This document shows, one piece after another, positions 7,618 through 17,728 of a stretch of 64,000 nt of DNA. The stretch is from Robbsia andropogonis (GTDB lineage Bacteria; Pseudomonadota; Gammaproteobacteria; Burkholderiales; Burkholderiaceae). Position 1 is the first letter of the stretch. Every line of letters begins with the position of its first letter. The stretch spans positions 62,001 through 126,000 of the forward strand of contig NZ_LAQU01000007.1 of assembly GCF_000970345.1 (NCBI RefSeq), in the 5' to 3' direction. The notes beneath the pieces were generated by a model. That model did no database searches and was not told the origin of the DNA. It worked only from the letters and a program-made list of their open reading frames with translations. Made by a program: the position numbers and the translations under genes.

Positions 7618-8922
7618 ATGCGCGTTGATCGGGTCAAGTACCGTCTTATTTGCGCCGCTTCGGGGGCAATAATGCTCACGCTCGCTGCGTGCGGGAAGAA
7701 GGAGCAACCGCCCGGCGCCGGTGGGCAGCAACCGCCGACGCAAGTTGGTGTGATAACGGTTCAGCCGCAGGCCGTTGCGGTCAACACGGAATTGCCGGGT
7801 CGCGCGTCGTCGTACCTGGTGGCTGAGGTCCATGCGCGCGTGGACGGCATCGTGTTGAAGCGTTATTTCCAGCAAGGCGCGGAAGTGAAAGCCGGTCAGA
7901 TCCTTTTCCAGATCGATCCCGCTCCATATCAGGCTTCGCTGATGAGCGCGAAGGCCACGTTGGCAAAGGCGGAAGCGACGTTGCGCTCGGCCCAGGCACA
8001 AGCCGATCGTTATAAGACACTTGTTGCTGCAAATGCGGTCAGCAAGCAGCAATACGACGATGCATTGGCGACTTTGGGCTCGGACAAGGCCGATGTCGAG
8101 TCCGGTCGCGCGTCCGTGCGTACCGCGGAAATCAACCTGGGTTATTGCACGGTCCGTGCGCCGATCAGTGGCCGCATTGGTTCGGCATTGGTGACCGAGG
8201 GTGCGTACGTGCAAGGCAGCGCCGCCACGAACATGGCGCTGGTGCAGCAAATCTCTCCGGTGTACATCGACCTGACGCAGTCGAGCGACCAATTACTGCG
8301 CCTGCGTCGCAGTATCGAAACCGGTGCGCTGAAGGAAGCCGGCGCAAATGCGGCGAAGGTCCAGGTCGTGCTGTCGGATGGCACTACGCTACCGGACGTC
8401 GGCAAGCTCGAATTCACCGACGTGTCGGTGGATCAAGGCACCGGTACGACCACGGTCCGCGCGGTATTTCCGAATGTGAAGCGCGATCTTTTGCCGGGCA
8501 TGTTCGTCCGCGCACGTATCCAGCAGGCGATCAACGACAACGCCTTCGTCGTGCCGATGCAGGGCGTCACGCATGACCAGAAGGGCGCGCCGATCGCGAT
8601 GGTCGTGGATGCGAACAACAAGGTGCAGATGCGTCCGTTGCAAACGTCGCAGGCATTGGGTTCATCGTGGGTGGTGACCGGTGGTTTGCAAGCGGGTGAT
8701 CGCGTCATTGTGGAAGGTACGCAGAAGGTCCAGCCGGGCGCGACGGTGCAGCCGGTGGATGCGAAGCTGCCGCCGGCATCGAAGGATCTGGAAGACACGA
8801 GTGGTGCAATGGGTGGCAAGGACGGCGCCGCCGCCATGGCCGCTTCGAGCGTCATTGTCACGTCGCCGGCCTCGGGTGCATCGTCTGCCGCACCGGCATC
8901 CGCCGCGTCCGAAGTAAAGTAA
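7618..8922 (+). CDS. acrA: RND efflux periplasmic adaptor (AcrA/MexA/BpeA family) lipoprotein
   Basis: A 434-residue membrane-fusion protein linking the inner-membrane pump to the outer-membrane channel. A lipoprotein signal ends in the lipobox LAAC (Cys about residue 23). The lipoyl/hairpin region shows AEVHARVDGIVLKRYFQQG, a coiled-coil hairpin (ALMSAKATLAKAEATLRSAQ region) and GYCTVRAPISGRIG. The beta-barrel and membrane-proximal domains follow. The last 40 residues are rich in Ala and Ser. It is the first gene of a three-gene operon with the pump (20 bp downstream) and the channel. Drug range cannot be read from the sequence. Confidence 0.95.
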   Translation: MRVDRVKYRLICAASGAIMLTLAACGKKEQPPGAGGQQPPTQVGVITVQPQAVAVNTELPGRASSYLVAEVHARVDGIVLKRYFQQGAEVKAGQILFQIDPAPYQASLMSAKATLAKAEATLRSAQAQADRYKTLVAANAVSKQQYDDALATLGSDKADVESGRASVRTAEINLGYCTVRAPISGRIGSALVTEGAYVQGSAATNMALVQQISPVYIDLTQSSDQLLRLRRSIETGALKEAGANAAKVQVVLSDGTTLPDVGKLEFTDVSVDQGTGTTTVRAVFPNVKRDLLPGMFVRARIQQAINDNAFVVPMQGVTHDQKGAPIAMVVDANNKVQMRPLQTSQALGSSWVVTGGLQAGDRVIVEGTQKVQPGATVQPVDAKLPPASKDLEDTSGAMGGKDGAAAMAASSVIVTSPASGASSAAPASAASEVK

Positions 8923-8941
8923 AGACAGGGGCTGACCCAAT

Positions 8942-11900
8942 ATGGCAAAGTTTTTTATCGATCGCCCCATCTTTGCGTGGGTGATCGCAATCGTGTTGAT
9001 GATCGCGGGGATCATCTCCATCATGCGGTTGCCAATCTCGCAATACCCGACCATCGCACCGCCCGCGGTGCAATTGTCGGTGACCTATCCGGGCGCGTCC
9101 GCGCAGACGGTCGAAGACACGGTGACCCAGGTCATCGAGCAGCAGATGAACGGTATCGACAATCTGCTGTACATGTCGTCGACGAGCGACAACTCCGGTA
9201 GCGCCACCATCACATTGACCTTTGCAGCCGGTACGAACCCGGACATCGCGCAGGTCCAGGTACAGAACAAGCTGTCGCTGGCTACGCCGCTGCTGCCTCA
9301 GGAAGTGCAGCAACAGGGTATCAAGGTCGTGAAGTCCAGCAGCAGCTTCCTAATGGTGATGGCCTTCGTATCCGAAGACGGGTCGATGAACAAGACCGAC
9401 TTGGCGAACTACGTCGCGTCGAACATTCAGGACCCGGTCAGCCGTGTGAACGGGGTGGGCCAGGTGCAGTTGTTCGGCTCGCAGTATTCGATGCGGATCT
9501 GGCTGGACCCGAACAAGTTGAACAGTTTCGGGCTGACGCCGGTTGACGTGAAAACGGCGCTGACCAATCAGAACGTACAGATTGCCTCCGGCCAGCTCGG
9601 CGGTACGCCGTCGGTCCCCGGTCAGCAATTGACCGCGGCCATCACGGAAAGTGTCCGTCTGCAAACGCCGCAGCAATTCCGCGATATTATCCTGAAGACC
9701 TCGACTAATGGTGCGACGGTGCGTCTGGGCGACGTCGCGACGATTGGCCTCGGTTCGGAAAACTACAACTTCAACACGAAGTACAACGGTCAGCCGACCG
9801 CTGGCTTTGGTATTCAGCTGGCCACGGGTGCCAATGCCCTGGATACGGCGCAGGCCGTGCGTGACCGCGTGCAGGAGCTGTCGGCGTACTTCCCGCACGG
9901 GATGGTGGTGAAGTATCCCTACGACACCACGCCGTTCGTGAAGCTGTCGATCGAGGAAGTCGTCAAGACGCTGCTGGAAGGTATCGTCCTGGTGTTCCTG
10001 GTCATGTACCTGTTCCTACAGAACATCCGCGCCACGATCATTCCGACGATCGCGGTGCCGGTGGTGCTGTTGGGCACGTTCGCGATCATGCAGGCGGTGG
10101 GGTTCTCGATCAATACGCTCTCGATGTTCGGGATGGTGCTGGCCATTGGTCTGCTCGTCGATGATGCGATCGTGGTGGTGGAGAACGTCGAGCGGGTGAT
10201 GGCCGAGGAAGGCCTGGGGCCGAAAGAGGCCACACGCAAGGCAATGGATCAGATCACCGGCGCGTTGGTGGGCGTGGCGCTGGTGTTGGCCGCGGTGTTC
10301 GTGCCGATGGCGTTCTCGTCCGGGTCCGTGGGTGCGATTTATCGCCAGTTCTCGCTGACGATTGTCTCCGCGATGGGCCTGTCCGTCCTGGTGGCATTGA
10401 TCCTGACGCCGGCGCTGTGCGCCACGATTCTCAAGCCGGTGAAGAAGGACCATGAAAAGAAGACCGGGTTCTTCGGCTGGTTCAACCGCAACTTCAACCG
10501 TAGCCGTGACGGCACGATCGTCGGCGTCAAGCACATCATCCGCCGTTCTGGTTTCTATTTCGTCCTGTACGCGTTGATCTGCGCCGTGGTCGGCCTGTTG
10601 TTCTGGAAGTTGCCGACATCGTTCCTGCCGGAAGAAGACCAGGGCTCGATGTTCGTGATCATCCAGACGCCGCCGGGCTCCACGCAGGAGCGTACGGAAG
10701 GCGTATTGAAGCAAGTATCGGATTACTACCTGAAGAACGAGAAAGACACCGTCGAATCGGTGTTCACCGTCAACGGCTTCAGCTTCGCCGGTCGGGGCCA
10801 GAACTCGGGTCTCGCCTTCGTTCGCTTACGTGACTGGAGTGATCGCAAGACGGCAAATCAATCGATCCAGGCGTTGATCGGCCGCTCGTTCATGCACTTC
10901 TCGCAAGTGAAGGACGCGATGATCTTCCCGATCAACCCGCCGTCGATTCCGGAACTGGGTACCGGCGCGGGCTTCGACTTCGAACTCGTCGACCAGGCGG
11001 CGTTGGGGCACACGGCATTGATCGCCGCGCGTAATCAGTTGCTGGGCATGGCGAGCCAGAGTCCGATTCTGACGCGCGTTCGGCCAAACGGTCTCGACGA
11101 TGCACCGGCCTACAAGGTGGACATCGACAAGGACAAGGCAAGCGCGTTGGGTCTGTCGCTGTCGGACATCGACCAGACGTTGTCGATCGCATGGGCGTCG
11201 TCGTACGTCAACGACTTTATCGATCGTGGTCGGGTGAAGAAGGTCTACCTGCAGGGCGCGGCGCCATTCCGGATGAATCCAGAGGATATCAATGCCTGGT
11301 ATGTCCGCAACACCGCTGGGACGATGGTGCCGTTCTCGTCGTTTGCATCGGGGCACTGGATGTATGGTCCGCAGAAGCTTGAACGGTACAACGGGGTCTC
11401 GGCGGTCGAAATCCAGGGTGAAGCCGCGCCAGGCTACAGCTCGGGTCAGGCCATGGCGGAAATGGAAAAGCTCGCGGCGAAGTTGCCTACGGGAATCGGC
11501 TACCAGTGGACCGGTCTGTCGTTCCAGGAAAAAGCGTCCGGTTCGCAGGCACCGATGCTGTATGCACTGTCCGTGCTGATCGTGTTCCTCTGTCTGGCGG
11601 CACTGTATGAAAGCTGGTCGATTCCGTTCTCGGTGATCCTGGTGGTGCCGCTCGGTATCCTCGGGGCGCTGATTGCCACGACGCTGCGTGGCCTGGAAAG
11701 TGATGTGTACTTCCAGGTAGGGTTGTTGACCACCGTGGGTCTGGCGGCGAAGAACGCGATTCTAATCGTCGAGTTCGCGAAGGATCTGCATGAAGAGGGC
11801 ATGAGCATTGTCGATGCAGCTATCGAAGCTGTGCGCCTGCGGGTCCGACCGATCGTGATGACGTCGATGGCCTTCATCCTGGGCGTGTTGCCGCTGGCTA

Positions 11901-12130
11901 TCAGTAGCGGGGCCGGTTCCGGTAGCCAGCACTCGATCGGTACGGGCGTGATTGGCGGGATGTTGACGGCGATCTTCCTGGCCGTGCCGCTGGTGCCGAT
12001 GTTCTACGTGGTGATCGCAGGGCGGTTCTCCGAGCATGAAAAGGTGCATCGCGCGGCGGGTACGAGCGGCGGCATGCACGATGTCGACAACCGCAAGGCC
12101 GAGCCGACCGACCGGAAGGATGAACACTGA
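8942..12130 (+). CDS. acrB: RND multidrug efflux pump (AcrB/MexB/BpeB family, HAE1)
   Basis: A 1062-residue inner-membrane RND pump driven by the proton gradient. It has the [20 protein letters not shown] start typical of HAE1 pumps, twelve predicted membrane helices and two large periplasmic loops. The proton-relay Asp pair is in [18 protein letters not shown] in the fourth helix. The GLxxKNAIL-type motif occurs near the tenth helix ([18 protein letters not shown]). Length is normal for the family. It works with the adaptor upstream and the outer-membrane factor immediately downstream. An extra charged tail follows the last helix. Confidence 0.97.
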   Translation: MAKFFIDRPIFAWVIAIVLMIAGIISIMRLPISQYPTIAPPAVQLSVTYPGASAQTVEDTVTQVIEQQMNGIDNLLYMSSTSDNSGSATITLTFAAGTNPDIAQVQVQNKLSLATPLLPQEVQQQGIKVVKSSSSFLMVMAFVSEDGSMNKTDLANYVASNIQDPVSRVNGVGQVQLFGSQYSMRIWLDPNKLNSFGLTPVDVKTALTNQNVQIASGQLGGTPSVPGQQLTAAITESVRLQTPQQFRDIILKTSTNGATVRLGDVATIGLGSENYNFNTKYNGQPTAGFGIQLATGANALDTAQAVRDRVQELSAYFPHGMVVKYPYDTTPFVKLSIEEVVKTLLEGIVLVFLVMYLFLQNIRATIIPTIAVPVVLLGTFAIMQAVGFSINTLSMFGMVLAIGLLVDDAIVVVENVERVMAEEGLGPKEATRKAMDQITGALVGVALVLAAVFVPMAFSSGSVGAIYRQFSLTIVSAMGLSVLVALILTPALCATILKPVKKDHEKKTGFFGWFNRNFNRSRDGTIVGVKHIIRRSGFYFVLYALICAVVGLLFWKLPTSFLPEEDQGSMFVIIQTPPGSTQERTEGVLKQVSDYYLKNEKDTVESVFTVNGFSFAGRGQNSGLAFVRLRDWSDRKTANQSIQALIGRSFMHFSQVKDAMIFPINPPSIPELGTGAGFDFELVDQAALGHTALIAARNQLLGMASQSPILTRVRPNGLDDAPAYKVDIDKDKASALGLSLSDIDQTLSIAWASSYVNDFIDRGRVKKVYLQGAAPFRMNPEDINAWYVRNTAGTMVPFSSFASGHWMYGPQKLERYNGVSAVEIQGEAAPGYSSGQAMAEMEKLAAKLPTGIGYQWTGLSFQEKASGSQAPMLYALSVLIVFLCLAALYESWSIPFSVILVVPLGILGALIATTLRGLESDVYFQVGLLTTVGLAAKNAILIVEFAKDLHEEGMSIVDAAIEAVRLRVRPIVMTSMAFILGVLPLAISSGAGSGSQHSIGTGVIGGMLTAIFLAVPLVPMFYVVIAGRFSEHEKVHRAAGTSGGMHDVDNRKAEPTDRKDEH

Positions 12131-12131
12131 T

Positions 12132-13736
12132 ATGAAGAAACAACAATCGTGGGCGGGGCAGTCGGCGGTGGATGCGCGCGCCGGACGCGCCTCGCGTGGC
12201 GCGCGGCGCTGGCCGGCGTCCGTCGTGTCGGTGCTGGCGGTGGCGGTACTCGCCGCCTGTAACCTGACGCCTAAGTATCATCGGCCTGCCGCACCCGTGC
12301 CGTCGGGCTATCCCACCGGTGAGACGTATGACACGCAGCCGACGTCACAGTCGGCGACGCAGGTTCCCGCCGCGGATCTCGGTTGGAACGAGTTCTTCAC
12401 GGACCCGCAACTGAAGGTGTTGATCGGGATGGCGCTGAAGAACAACCGCGACTTGCGCGTGGCGGCGTTGAACGTGGCGGCGGCGCGTGAGCAATATCGC
12501 GTCGAGCGTGCCTCGCTGTTCCCGACGCTGAGCGCCACCGGGAGCGGTACGCGTACGCGTACGCCAGCCGATTTGACGTACGTCCGCCAGCCGACGGTGA
12601 GCAGCACGTATCAAGCGCTTGGCAGCGCGCAGTGGGAACTGGACTTCTTTGGCCGCATTCGCAGTCTGAGCAATGCGTCGCTGCAGACGTACTTCGCCAC
12701 GGCGCAGGCGCGCAAGGCGACCGAGATTTCGCTGATCTCGCAAGTGGCCGTGCAATATCTGACGGTACGGGCGTATGACGCGCAGTTGGCGGTGACGCAG
12801 AACACGTTGAAGACGGCCGGGGAATCGTATCGGATCTCGAAGTTGCAATTCGACAATGGCGTGGGTAGTGCGCTGGACCTGAAGCAATCGGAAGGCGTCG
12901 TCGATCAAGCACAGGCCAATCTGCAGTCGCAGATGCGGTCGAAGGCGCAAGCGTTGAACCAACTGCAATTGCTGGTTGGCGCGCCGTTGCCGACGGACCT
13001 GCCGGACCCGTTGCCGCTCGATAAGCAGGGTATCATTGCCGATATCCCCGCCGGGTTGCCATCGGACCTGCTGACGCGTCGTCCGGATATTGTCGAAGCC
13101 GAGAACAAGCTGTTGTCGGAGAATGCCAATATCGGCGCGGCGCGTGCGGCGTTTTTCCCGCAAATCTCGCTGACCGGTTCGGCCGGCGCGGCGAGCGCCT
13201 CGCTTGGCCGTTTGCTGAAGCCAGGCCAGGCTTACTGGAGCTGGGGCCCGCAGATTTCATTGCCGATTTTTTCGGGTGGCGAGAATCGGGCGAACCTGCG
13301 TTACTCGGAGGCCGAGAAAAACATCGCGGTCGCCAATTACGAGAAAGCGATCCAGACGGCGTTCCAGGAAGTCTCGGACGGTTTGGCAGCGCGCGGCACG
13401 TATGACCAGCAGATCGACGCGTTGCAACGGTATGTCGCGTCGCAGCAGACCCGGCTGGACCTGTCGAATCTGCGCTACAAGAGCGGCACCGACAGCTATC
13501 TGGATGTGCTGACCGCGCAAACGGACCTGTACACGGCGCAGCAGACCTTGGTCAGCGCCCAGCAAGCCCGTGAAACCAATCTGGTGCAGCTGTATCAGTA
13601 CCTGGGCGGCGGCTGGTTGGCGCATACGGGTGACACACCACGTGATGCCGATGTCGATCCGGATTGGGGCGTCGACAGGTACGGTAACCCGCTGAAGCAA
13701 GCGGATGCCAAGCAAGGTCAGCCCAACGCGAAGTAA
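12132..13736 (+). CDS. Outer-membrane efflux channel lipoprotein (OprM/NodT family)
   Basis: A 534-residue outer-membrane factor of the TolC/OprM class completing the tripartite pump. A lipobox LAVLAAC lies near residue 42, after a long basic N-terminus, which points to a lipid-anchored protein as in OprM. Two OEP repeats follow, with the family features NNRDLRVAALNVAAAREQYR in the first and ARAAFFPQISLTGSAG in the second. The start at 12132 lies just after the pump stop; ATG 12120, overlapping the pump gene, would add four residues. A hairpin terminator follows about 100 bp downstream. Confidence 0.94.
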   Translation: MKKQQSWAGQSAVDARAGRASRGARRWPASVVSVLAVAVLAACNLTPKYHRPAAPVPSGYPTGETYDTQPTSQSATQVPAADLGWNEFFTDPQLKVLIGMALKNNRDLRVAALNVAAAREQYRVERASLFPTLSATGSGTRTRTPADLTYVRQPTVSSTYQALGSAQWELDFFGRIRSLSNASLQTYFATAQARKATEISLISQVAVQYLTVRAYDAQLAVTQNTLKTAGESYRISKLQFDNGVGSALDLKQSEGVVDQAQANLQSQMRSKAQALNQLQLLVGAPLPTDLPDPLPLDKQGIIADIPAGLPSDLLTRRPDIVEAENKLLSENANIGAARAAFFPQISLTGSAGAASASLGRLLKPGQAYWSWGPQISLPIFSGGENRANLRYSEAEKNIAVANYEKAIQTAFQEVSDGLAARGTYDQQIDALQRYVASQQTRLDLSNLRYKSGTDSYLDVLTAQTDLYTAQQTLVSAQQARETNLVQLYQYLGGGWLAHTGDTPRDADVDPDWGVDRYGNPLKQADAKQGQPNAK

Positions 13737-13832
13737 GATAACACCAGCGCGATATCGGCGCGGTTTACGGCGCCTCGCTGGCGGCATCCCCGATGCCGAT
13801 GTGCCTGGCACCTCCGATCCGCAATGGTTCTT

Positions 13833-13866
13833 CAGCCCGTGTCACGCAAGTGGGACGGGCTGTTTT
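13833..13866 (+). terminator. Rho-independent terminator after the efflux operon
   Basis: CAGCCCGT (13833-13840) pairs perfectly with ACGGGCTG (13855-13862), with a 14-nt loop and TTTT directly after. It lies 96 bp past the channel gene and before the next gene's ribosome site. Confidence 0.7.
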
Positions 13867-13898
13867 GCTTTCTGGCGTGCAAGAAAACGAGGTCCCTG

Positions 13899-14774
13899 AT
13901 GACGATGAAACTGCTTTCGCAACACCGCGCTTTTGGCGGCGTCCAGCGCTTCTACGAACACGACGCCGCCGCGATTGGTCTGCCGATGCGCTTCTCCGTC
14001 TTTTTGCCGCCTTCGGTGGCCGGGATCGATACCGACGGGGCGGTCCGCGGTGATAAGGTCCCGGCCTTGTTCTATCTCGCGGGGCTGACATGCACCGAGG
14101 AAACGTTCCCGACCAAGGCTGCCGCGCAACAATACGCGGCGCATCATGGGCTGGCGTTGATCGCACCGGATACGAGTCCTCGTGGCGCGAACCTGCCGGG
14201 GGAGAGTGATGCGTGGGACTTCGGTGTTGGAGCGGGTTTCTATCTGAATGCCACCGTGGCCCCGTGGGCATCGCACTACCAGATGTACCGGTATATCGTC
14301 GAGGAACTGACGGCGTTGGTGACTGCGGAACTCCCGGTGGATCCGGCGCGTTTCGGGATCATGGGACATTCGATGGGTGGTCACGGCGCCCTGGTGCTGG
14401 GTTTGCGGAACCCGGAACGATTTCGATCGATTTCGGCCTTTGCACCCATTGCGGCACCCAGTCATTGTGCATGGGGTGAAAAAGCCTTCAAGGGTTATCT
14501 CGGCGACGATCGCGCCGCCTGGGCCGCGTATGACGCCACCGCGCTGATCGAGCAGGGCAAGCGTAGCGCGAACGACGCACCAATCCTGATCGATCAGGGG
14601 CTATCGGACAAGTTTCTGATGGATGGACAGTTGTTACCGGAGCGCTTCGAGCGCGCCTGCAGTGTCGGAGGCCAGGCCTTGACGCTGCGTCGGCAGCCCG
14701 GATACGACCACGGCTATTACTTCATCGCGTCGTTCATCGGCGACCATGTCGCGCATCACGCCGCGCTACTGTAG
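13899..14774 (+). CDS. fghA: S-formylglutathione hydrolase
   Basis: A 291-residue esterase of the S-formylglutathione hydrolase/esterase D family, which releases formate and glutathione in formaldehyde detoxification. The nucleophile Ser is in GHSMGGHGALVLG. The Asp (LIDQGLSDKF region) and His (PGYDHGYYFIASFIGDH) complete the triad. LFYLAGLTCTEETF is a family signature. ATG 13899 (MTMKLL) follows GAGG; the frame is open upstream through the terminator, which cannot be coding. The usual partner, glutathione-dependent formaldehyde dehydrogenase, is not adjacent. It is convergent with the znu operon. Confidence 0.95.
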   Translation: MTMKLLSQHRAFGGVQRFYEHDAAAIGLPMRFSVFLPPSVAGIDTDGAVRGDKVPALFYLAGLTCTEETFPTKAAAQQYAAHHGLALIAPDTSPRGANLPGESDAWDFGVGAGFYLNATVAPWASHYQMYRYIVEELTALVTAELPVDPARFGIMGHSMGGHGALVLGLRNPERFRSISAFAPIAAPSHCAWGEKAFKGYLGDDRAAWAAYDATALIEQGKRSANDAPILIDQGLSDKFLMDGQLLPERFERACSVGGQALTLRRQPGYDHGYYFIASFIGDHVAHHAALL

Positions 14775-14817
14775 CGGGCGACGGGCGAAGGAGTGGCGTC
14801 CGGGTATGGTGCACGAA

Positions 14818-15690
14818 TCAATGCGTGTGATGGTGGGCATCCGCGCCTGGCACGTGCGCATGCGCCCCGCCTTCAGTCGCCGGACTAACGGCGGCGCGGG
14901 CGTCTCGCACTTTGGCGATCAACACGCTGCCCAGGTACATCATGCCGCTGAGCGTCGTGATCCAGAAGCTGGTCGGCCAGTCCGTGTAGTAGGCCAACGT
15001 GATCCCGGCCCAGGCGCTCGCGAGCGCCAGCACCGTCGCCAATGCAATGCCTCGGCCCAGGCGGGCCGTCAACAACTGTGCCGCCGCTGCGGGACTCACC
15101 ATCAGCGTGAAGATCAGCAAAACGCCGACGATCTGCGTTGCCAGCGCGGTGGCCAGCGCGACGATGCCGAGAAACAGCATCGACATCCCCCGCAACGAGA
15201 CGCCCTTGGCTTCCGCCAGTTCCGGTTGCAGCGTCGCGAAAACCAGTCGACGTGAGATCATGGCCAGTGCGGCCAAGGTCACTACGCCGAGCAAGGCGAG
15301 GGCCAGTAAGGTCCGGTCGTCGACGCCGAGCACATTGCCGAACAATAGTGCGGTGACCTGGCCAGCGTACGATGAGAAAAACCGCATGAACAGCATGCCG
15401 GTTCCAAGCGAGAGCGCCAGAATAGTACCGATGGCGACATCCCGTCCCGACAGCTTTTCGCCCAGCGCGCCCATTCCCACGCCAGCCAGCAGCGTAAAGC
15501 CAACGATGCCCGTGAGCGGTGACAGCCCGAGCAGGACGGCGCCGGTGGCACCTGTGAAGCCGACGTGCGCGAGCGCGTGCCCGGCGAAGGTCTGGCCCCG
15601 CAGTACGAGAAAGTAACCGACCACGCCCGCCACCACCGCGACGATTCCCGCTGCCGCGAAGGCATGGCGCATGAAATCAAACTCAAGCAT
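14818..15690 (-). CDS. znuB: Zinc/manganese ABC transporter permease (ZnuB family)
   Basis: A 290-residue ABC-3 family membrane permease for divalent metal import. Eight or nine hydrophobic helices are visible, for example AAAGIVAVVAGVVGYFLVL. The family signature GHALAHVGFTGATGAVLLG is near the N-terminus. The cytoplasmic C-terminus is His-rich (AHAHVPGADAHHHTH), a likely metal-binding tail. It overlaps the end of the ATPase gene by eight bases and is the last gene of a binding protein-ATPase-permease operon. Confidence 0.93.
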   Translation of the reverse strand: MLEFDFMRHAFAAAGIVAVVAGVVGYFLVLRGQTFAGHALAHVGFTGATGAVLLGLSPLTGIVGFTLLAGVGMGALGEKLSGRDVAIGTILALSLGTGMLFMRFFSSYAGQVTALLFGNVLGVDDRTLLALALLGVVTLAALAMISRRLVFATLQPELAEAKGVSLRGMSMLFLGIVALATALATQIVGVLLIFTLMVSPAAAAQLLTARLGRGIALATVLALASAWAGITLAYYTDWPTSFWITTLSGMMYLGSVLIAKVRDARAAVSPATEGGAHAHVPGADAHHHTH

Positions 15691-16525
15691 GGTGATGCAC
15701 GTCCTTTTCCATCAACTGACTGCCTGACATCACGAAAATGCGGCCATTGAGTCGCAGCACGTCGATGGGGGCGCCGTACAGGCGACTGAGGATAGGCGCC
15801 GTGATCACGTCCTCGACCGTGCCCAGCGCGGCCCCGCCGTTGCCGAGGTAGAGCACGCGATCGATGGCGCCGAGTAGCGGATTCAGTTCGTGCGCGGTGA
15901 ATAGCGTCGTGATGCCCAGTGACCGGGTGACATCGGTGACGAGATCGACAACCGATTGCTGCCGATGCGGATCGAGGCTGATCAACGGTTCGTCCAGCAA
16001 CAGGATGCGCGGCTTGCCGATCAGGCATTGCGCCAGCAGCAGGCGTTGCCGCTCGCCGCCCGACATATCGCCGATCGCACGGTCGGCCAATTGGCGCGCG
16101 CCGACGATGTCCAGCGCCTCGTCCACCGCTTGACGCTGCGCGTCGGCATGGCGTCCGCGCCCGAAAAGCGCGGCCGGGGAAGGCCAGCCCCACCGTTGGC
16201 CTTCGACGACACAGGCCACGAAGTCCCGCCCGGAGATGCGTTGGGCCGCCTGCATGGCCCGGACCTGCGGCATGTAACCAATGCTGGATAATCCTGCCGC
16301 CACCGGCTTTCCGAACAATGCGATGCTGCCCGACGTGGCGGGAACCAGGCCGAGCAGGGCACGCATCAACGTCGTCTTGCCGGCGCCGTTCGGGCCGAGC
16401 ACGCCGATAAATTCTCCTGGTGCGATCGACAACGACACGTCGTCGAGGACGCGCCTGCCCGCCAGGGTGATGCTCAGATGATCGATGCCGATCGCCGGCA
16501 CGCCGACGCTGTGTCCTTCTTCCAT
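15683..16525 (-). CDS. znuC: Zinc/manganese ABC transporter ATP-binding protein (ZnuC family)
   Basis: A 280-residue ABC ATPase. Walker A is GPNGAGKTT (about residue 44), the Q-loop is YMPQ, the signature is MSGGERQRLLLAQ, Walker B is RILLLDEPL and the H-loop His is in FTAHEL. The segment after the Q-loop is longer than usual (SPAALFGRGRHADAQ region), as often in metal-type ATPases. The C-terminus ends with a short His cluster (KDVHHHA). It lies between the binding protein, whose stop is one base upstream, and the permease it overlaps. It energises metal import. Confidence 0.94.
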   Translation of the reverse strand: MEEGHSVGVPAIGIDHLSITLAGRRVLDDVSLSIAPGEFIGVLGPNGAGKTTLMRALLGLVPATSGSIALFGKPVAAGLSSIGYMPQVRAMQAAQRISGRDFVACVVEGQRWGWPSPAALFGRGRHADAQRQAVDEALDIVGARQLADRAIGDMSGGERQRLLLAQCLIGKPRILLLDEPLISLDPHRQQSVVDLVTDVTRSLGITTLFTAHELNPLLGAIDRVLYLGNGGAALGTVEDVITAPILSRLYGAPIDVLRLNGRIFVMSGSQLMEKDVHHHA

Positions 16526-16526
16526 A

Positions 16527-17513
16527 TCACGGCGCGTGTTTCAGCGCATTGTCCAACGCGTTTAATTGATTCAGCATCCACTGCACATAGCTGACGCCGG
16601 GCGGTTCGGTCTCCGTGACCGGCACCACCGGTACGCCGGCCTGCTTCGCCACCTGCAACAGGCGACGGCTCATCTGGTCGGACGTCTGCGCATTGTAGAG
16701 CAACACCTTGGTCTGCTTCGATTTCAACCCTTGTTCGAAACGCGCCACATCGCTGGCGGCCGGCTCTGTTTCGTTCATCACCGCAAGTTGGAAATGCTGA
16801 TCCTGCATGTCGAGACCCACGGCTTGCGCCATATAGCCGAAGACCGGCTCGGTCGCGCTGACCTTGATGCCTGCGTACTTGGCCCGCATTGCCGCAACCT
16901 TCGTGGCGATGGCTTGCTGGGCATCGAGCGTCTGTTGCAGGCGTTGCGCGTACTCCGCCGCATGCGTGGCGTCATGCGCTTGCAGGTAGGCGGTGATTGC
17001 CTTCGCGACGGCGGGCATCGTGGCGGGGTCGTACCAAAGGTGTGGATTATCGCCTGCTTGCTTGCCCAGCAGATCGGCCGCGACGATCGACTGGCGCGCG
17101 GCGCGCGGTGACGCTGACAGGAGCTTCTGCATCCATGGATCGTAGTCGATGCCGTTGTAGACGACGAGATCGGCCGACGACAAGGCGCGGGCCACCGCCG
17201 GGCTGGCCTCGAAGCTGTGCGGGTCCTGATTCGGATTCGACAGAATACTATCCACCCGAACATGGGTGCCGCCGAGCGACCGTACCAGGTTGCCGTAAAA
17301 GTTCTCCGCCGCCACGACTCGCAGCGGCGCGGCCGGCGTGTGGGTGCCGGCGTCCGTCGACGCCGTAAGCGGCGCGGCCGGTGCGGCAACGGCACTGCGC
17401 GACGGCAGTGCGGCGCATACGGTCATGCCCAACAAGGTGCAAAGGATGGCGGAACGCTGCGCGCGCGTTTTGGCACGCGAACAGACGGAAGAAGTGGAGT
17501 TCGGCAACGTCAT
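16527..17513 (-). CDS. znuA: Periplasmic metal-binding protein of ZnuA type (cluster A-I/9)
   Basis: A 328-residue solute-binding protein of the zinc/manganese family with a long N-terminal signal region (AILCTLLGMTVCAALPSRSAVA). Metal-site segments include LGGTHVRVDSILSNPNQDPHSFE (His) and NPHLWYDP (His). A third His is absent where many members have one, with EPVFGYMAQAVGL instead, and the closing acid segment is near VTETEPP. The His-rich loop common in strict ZnuA proteins is missing, so manganese or another metal is possible. It is first in the operon; a Zur-like dyad lies 60 bp upstream. Confidence 0.87.
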   Translation of the reverse strand: MTLPNSTSSVCSRAKTRAQRSAILCTLLGMTVCAALPSRSAVAAPAAPLTASTDAGTHTPAAPLRVVAAENFYGNLVRSLGGTHVRVDSILSNPNQDPHSFEASPAVARALSSADLVVYNGIDYDPWMQKLLSASPRAARQSIVAADLLGKQAGDNPHLWYDPATMPAVAKAITAYLQAHDATHAAEYAQRLQQTLDAQQAIATKVAAMRAKYAGIKVSATEPVFGYMAQAVGLDMQDQHFQLAVMNETEPAASDVARFEQGLKSKQTKVLLYNAQTSDQMSRRLLQVAKQAGVPVVPVTETEPPGVSYVQWMLNQLNALDNALKHAP

Positions 17514-17572
17514 GGTTGTGGAGCGGAGGCGGGGTCGACGGGCATCGCGTCAGGGCGACGGGGATAGTAAGT

Positions 17573-17590
17573 GTAATAATATATCATAAC
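17573..17590. promoter_or_regulatory. Candidate Zur-box dyad
   Basis: GTAATAATA-TATCATAAC is an 18-bp dyad in which 7 of 9 base pairs are symmetric. Its AT-rich form with outer GTxAT/ATAAC ends resembles Zur operators. It lies 60 bp before the metal-binding protein gene and also upstream of the divergent Nudix gene. Fur-family binding is inference. Confidence 0.45.
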
Positions 17591-17728
17591 TGCCTTGCGG
17601 TCTTATCCGTGCTTCGCCCTGTCTGAGAGTTCGGCGCAAAATGGGCGCCGCGCGGCGTTGTTGCGTAGACTTTGCCTGTGCGATATGCCACCGATCGGTG
17701 CGATCCAACGATAAGGCGAGGGGGAGCG

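Noticed and set aside
15282-16193. 303-codon frame overlapping znuB and znuC
   Set aside because: It lies in another frame of two certain genes and is Arg/Ala-rich without a fold.
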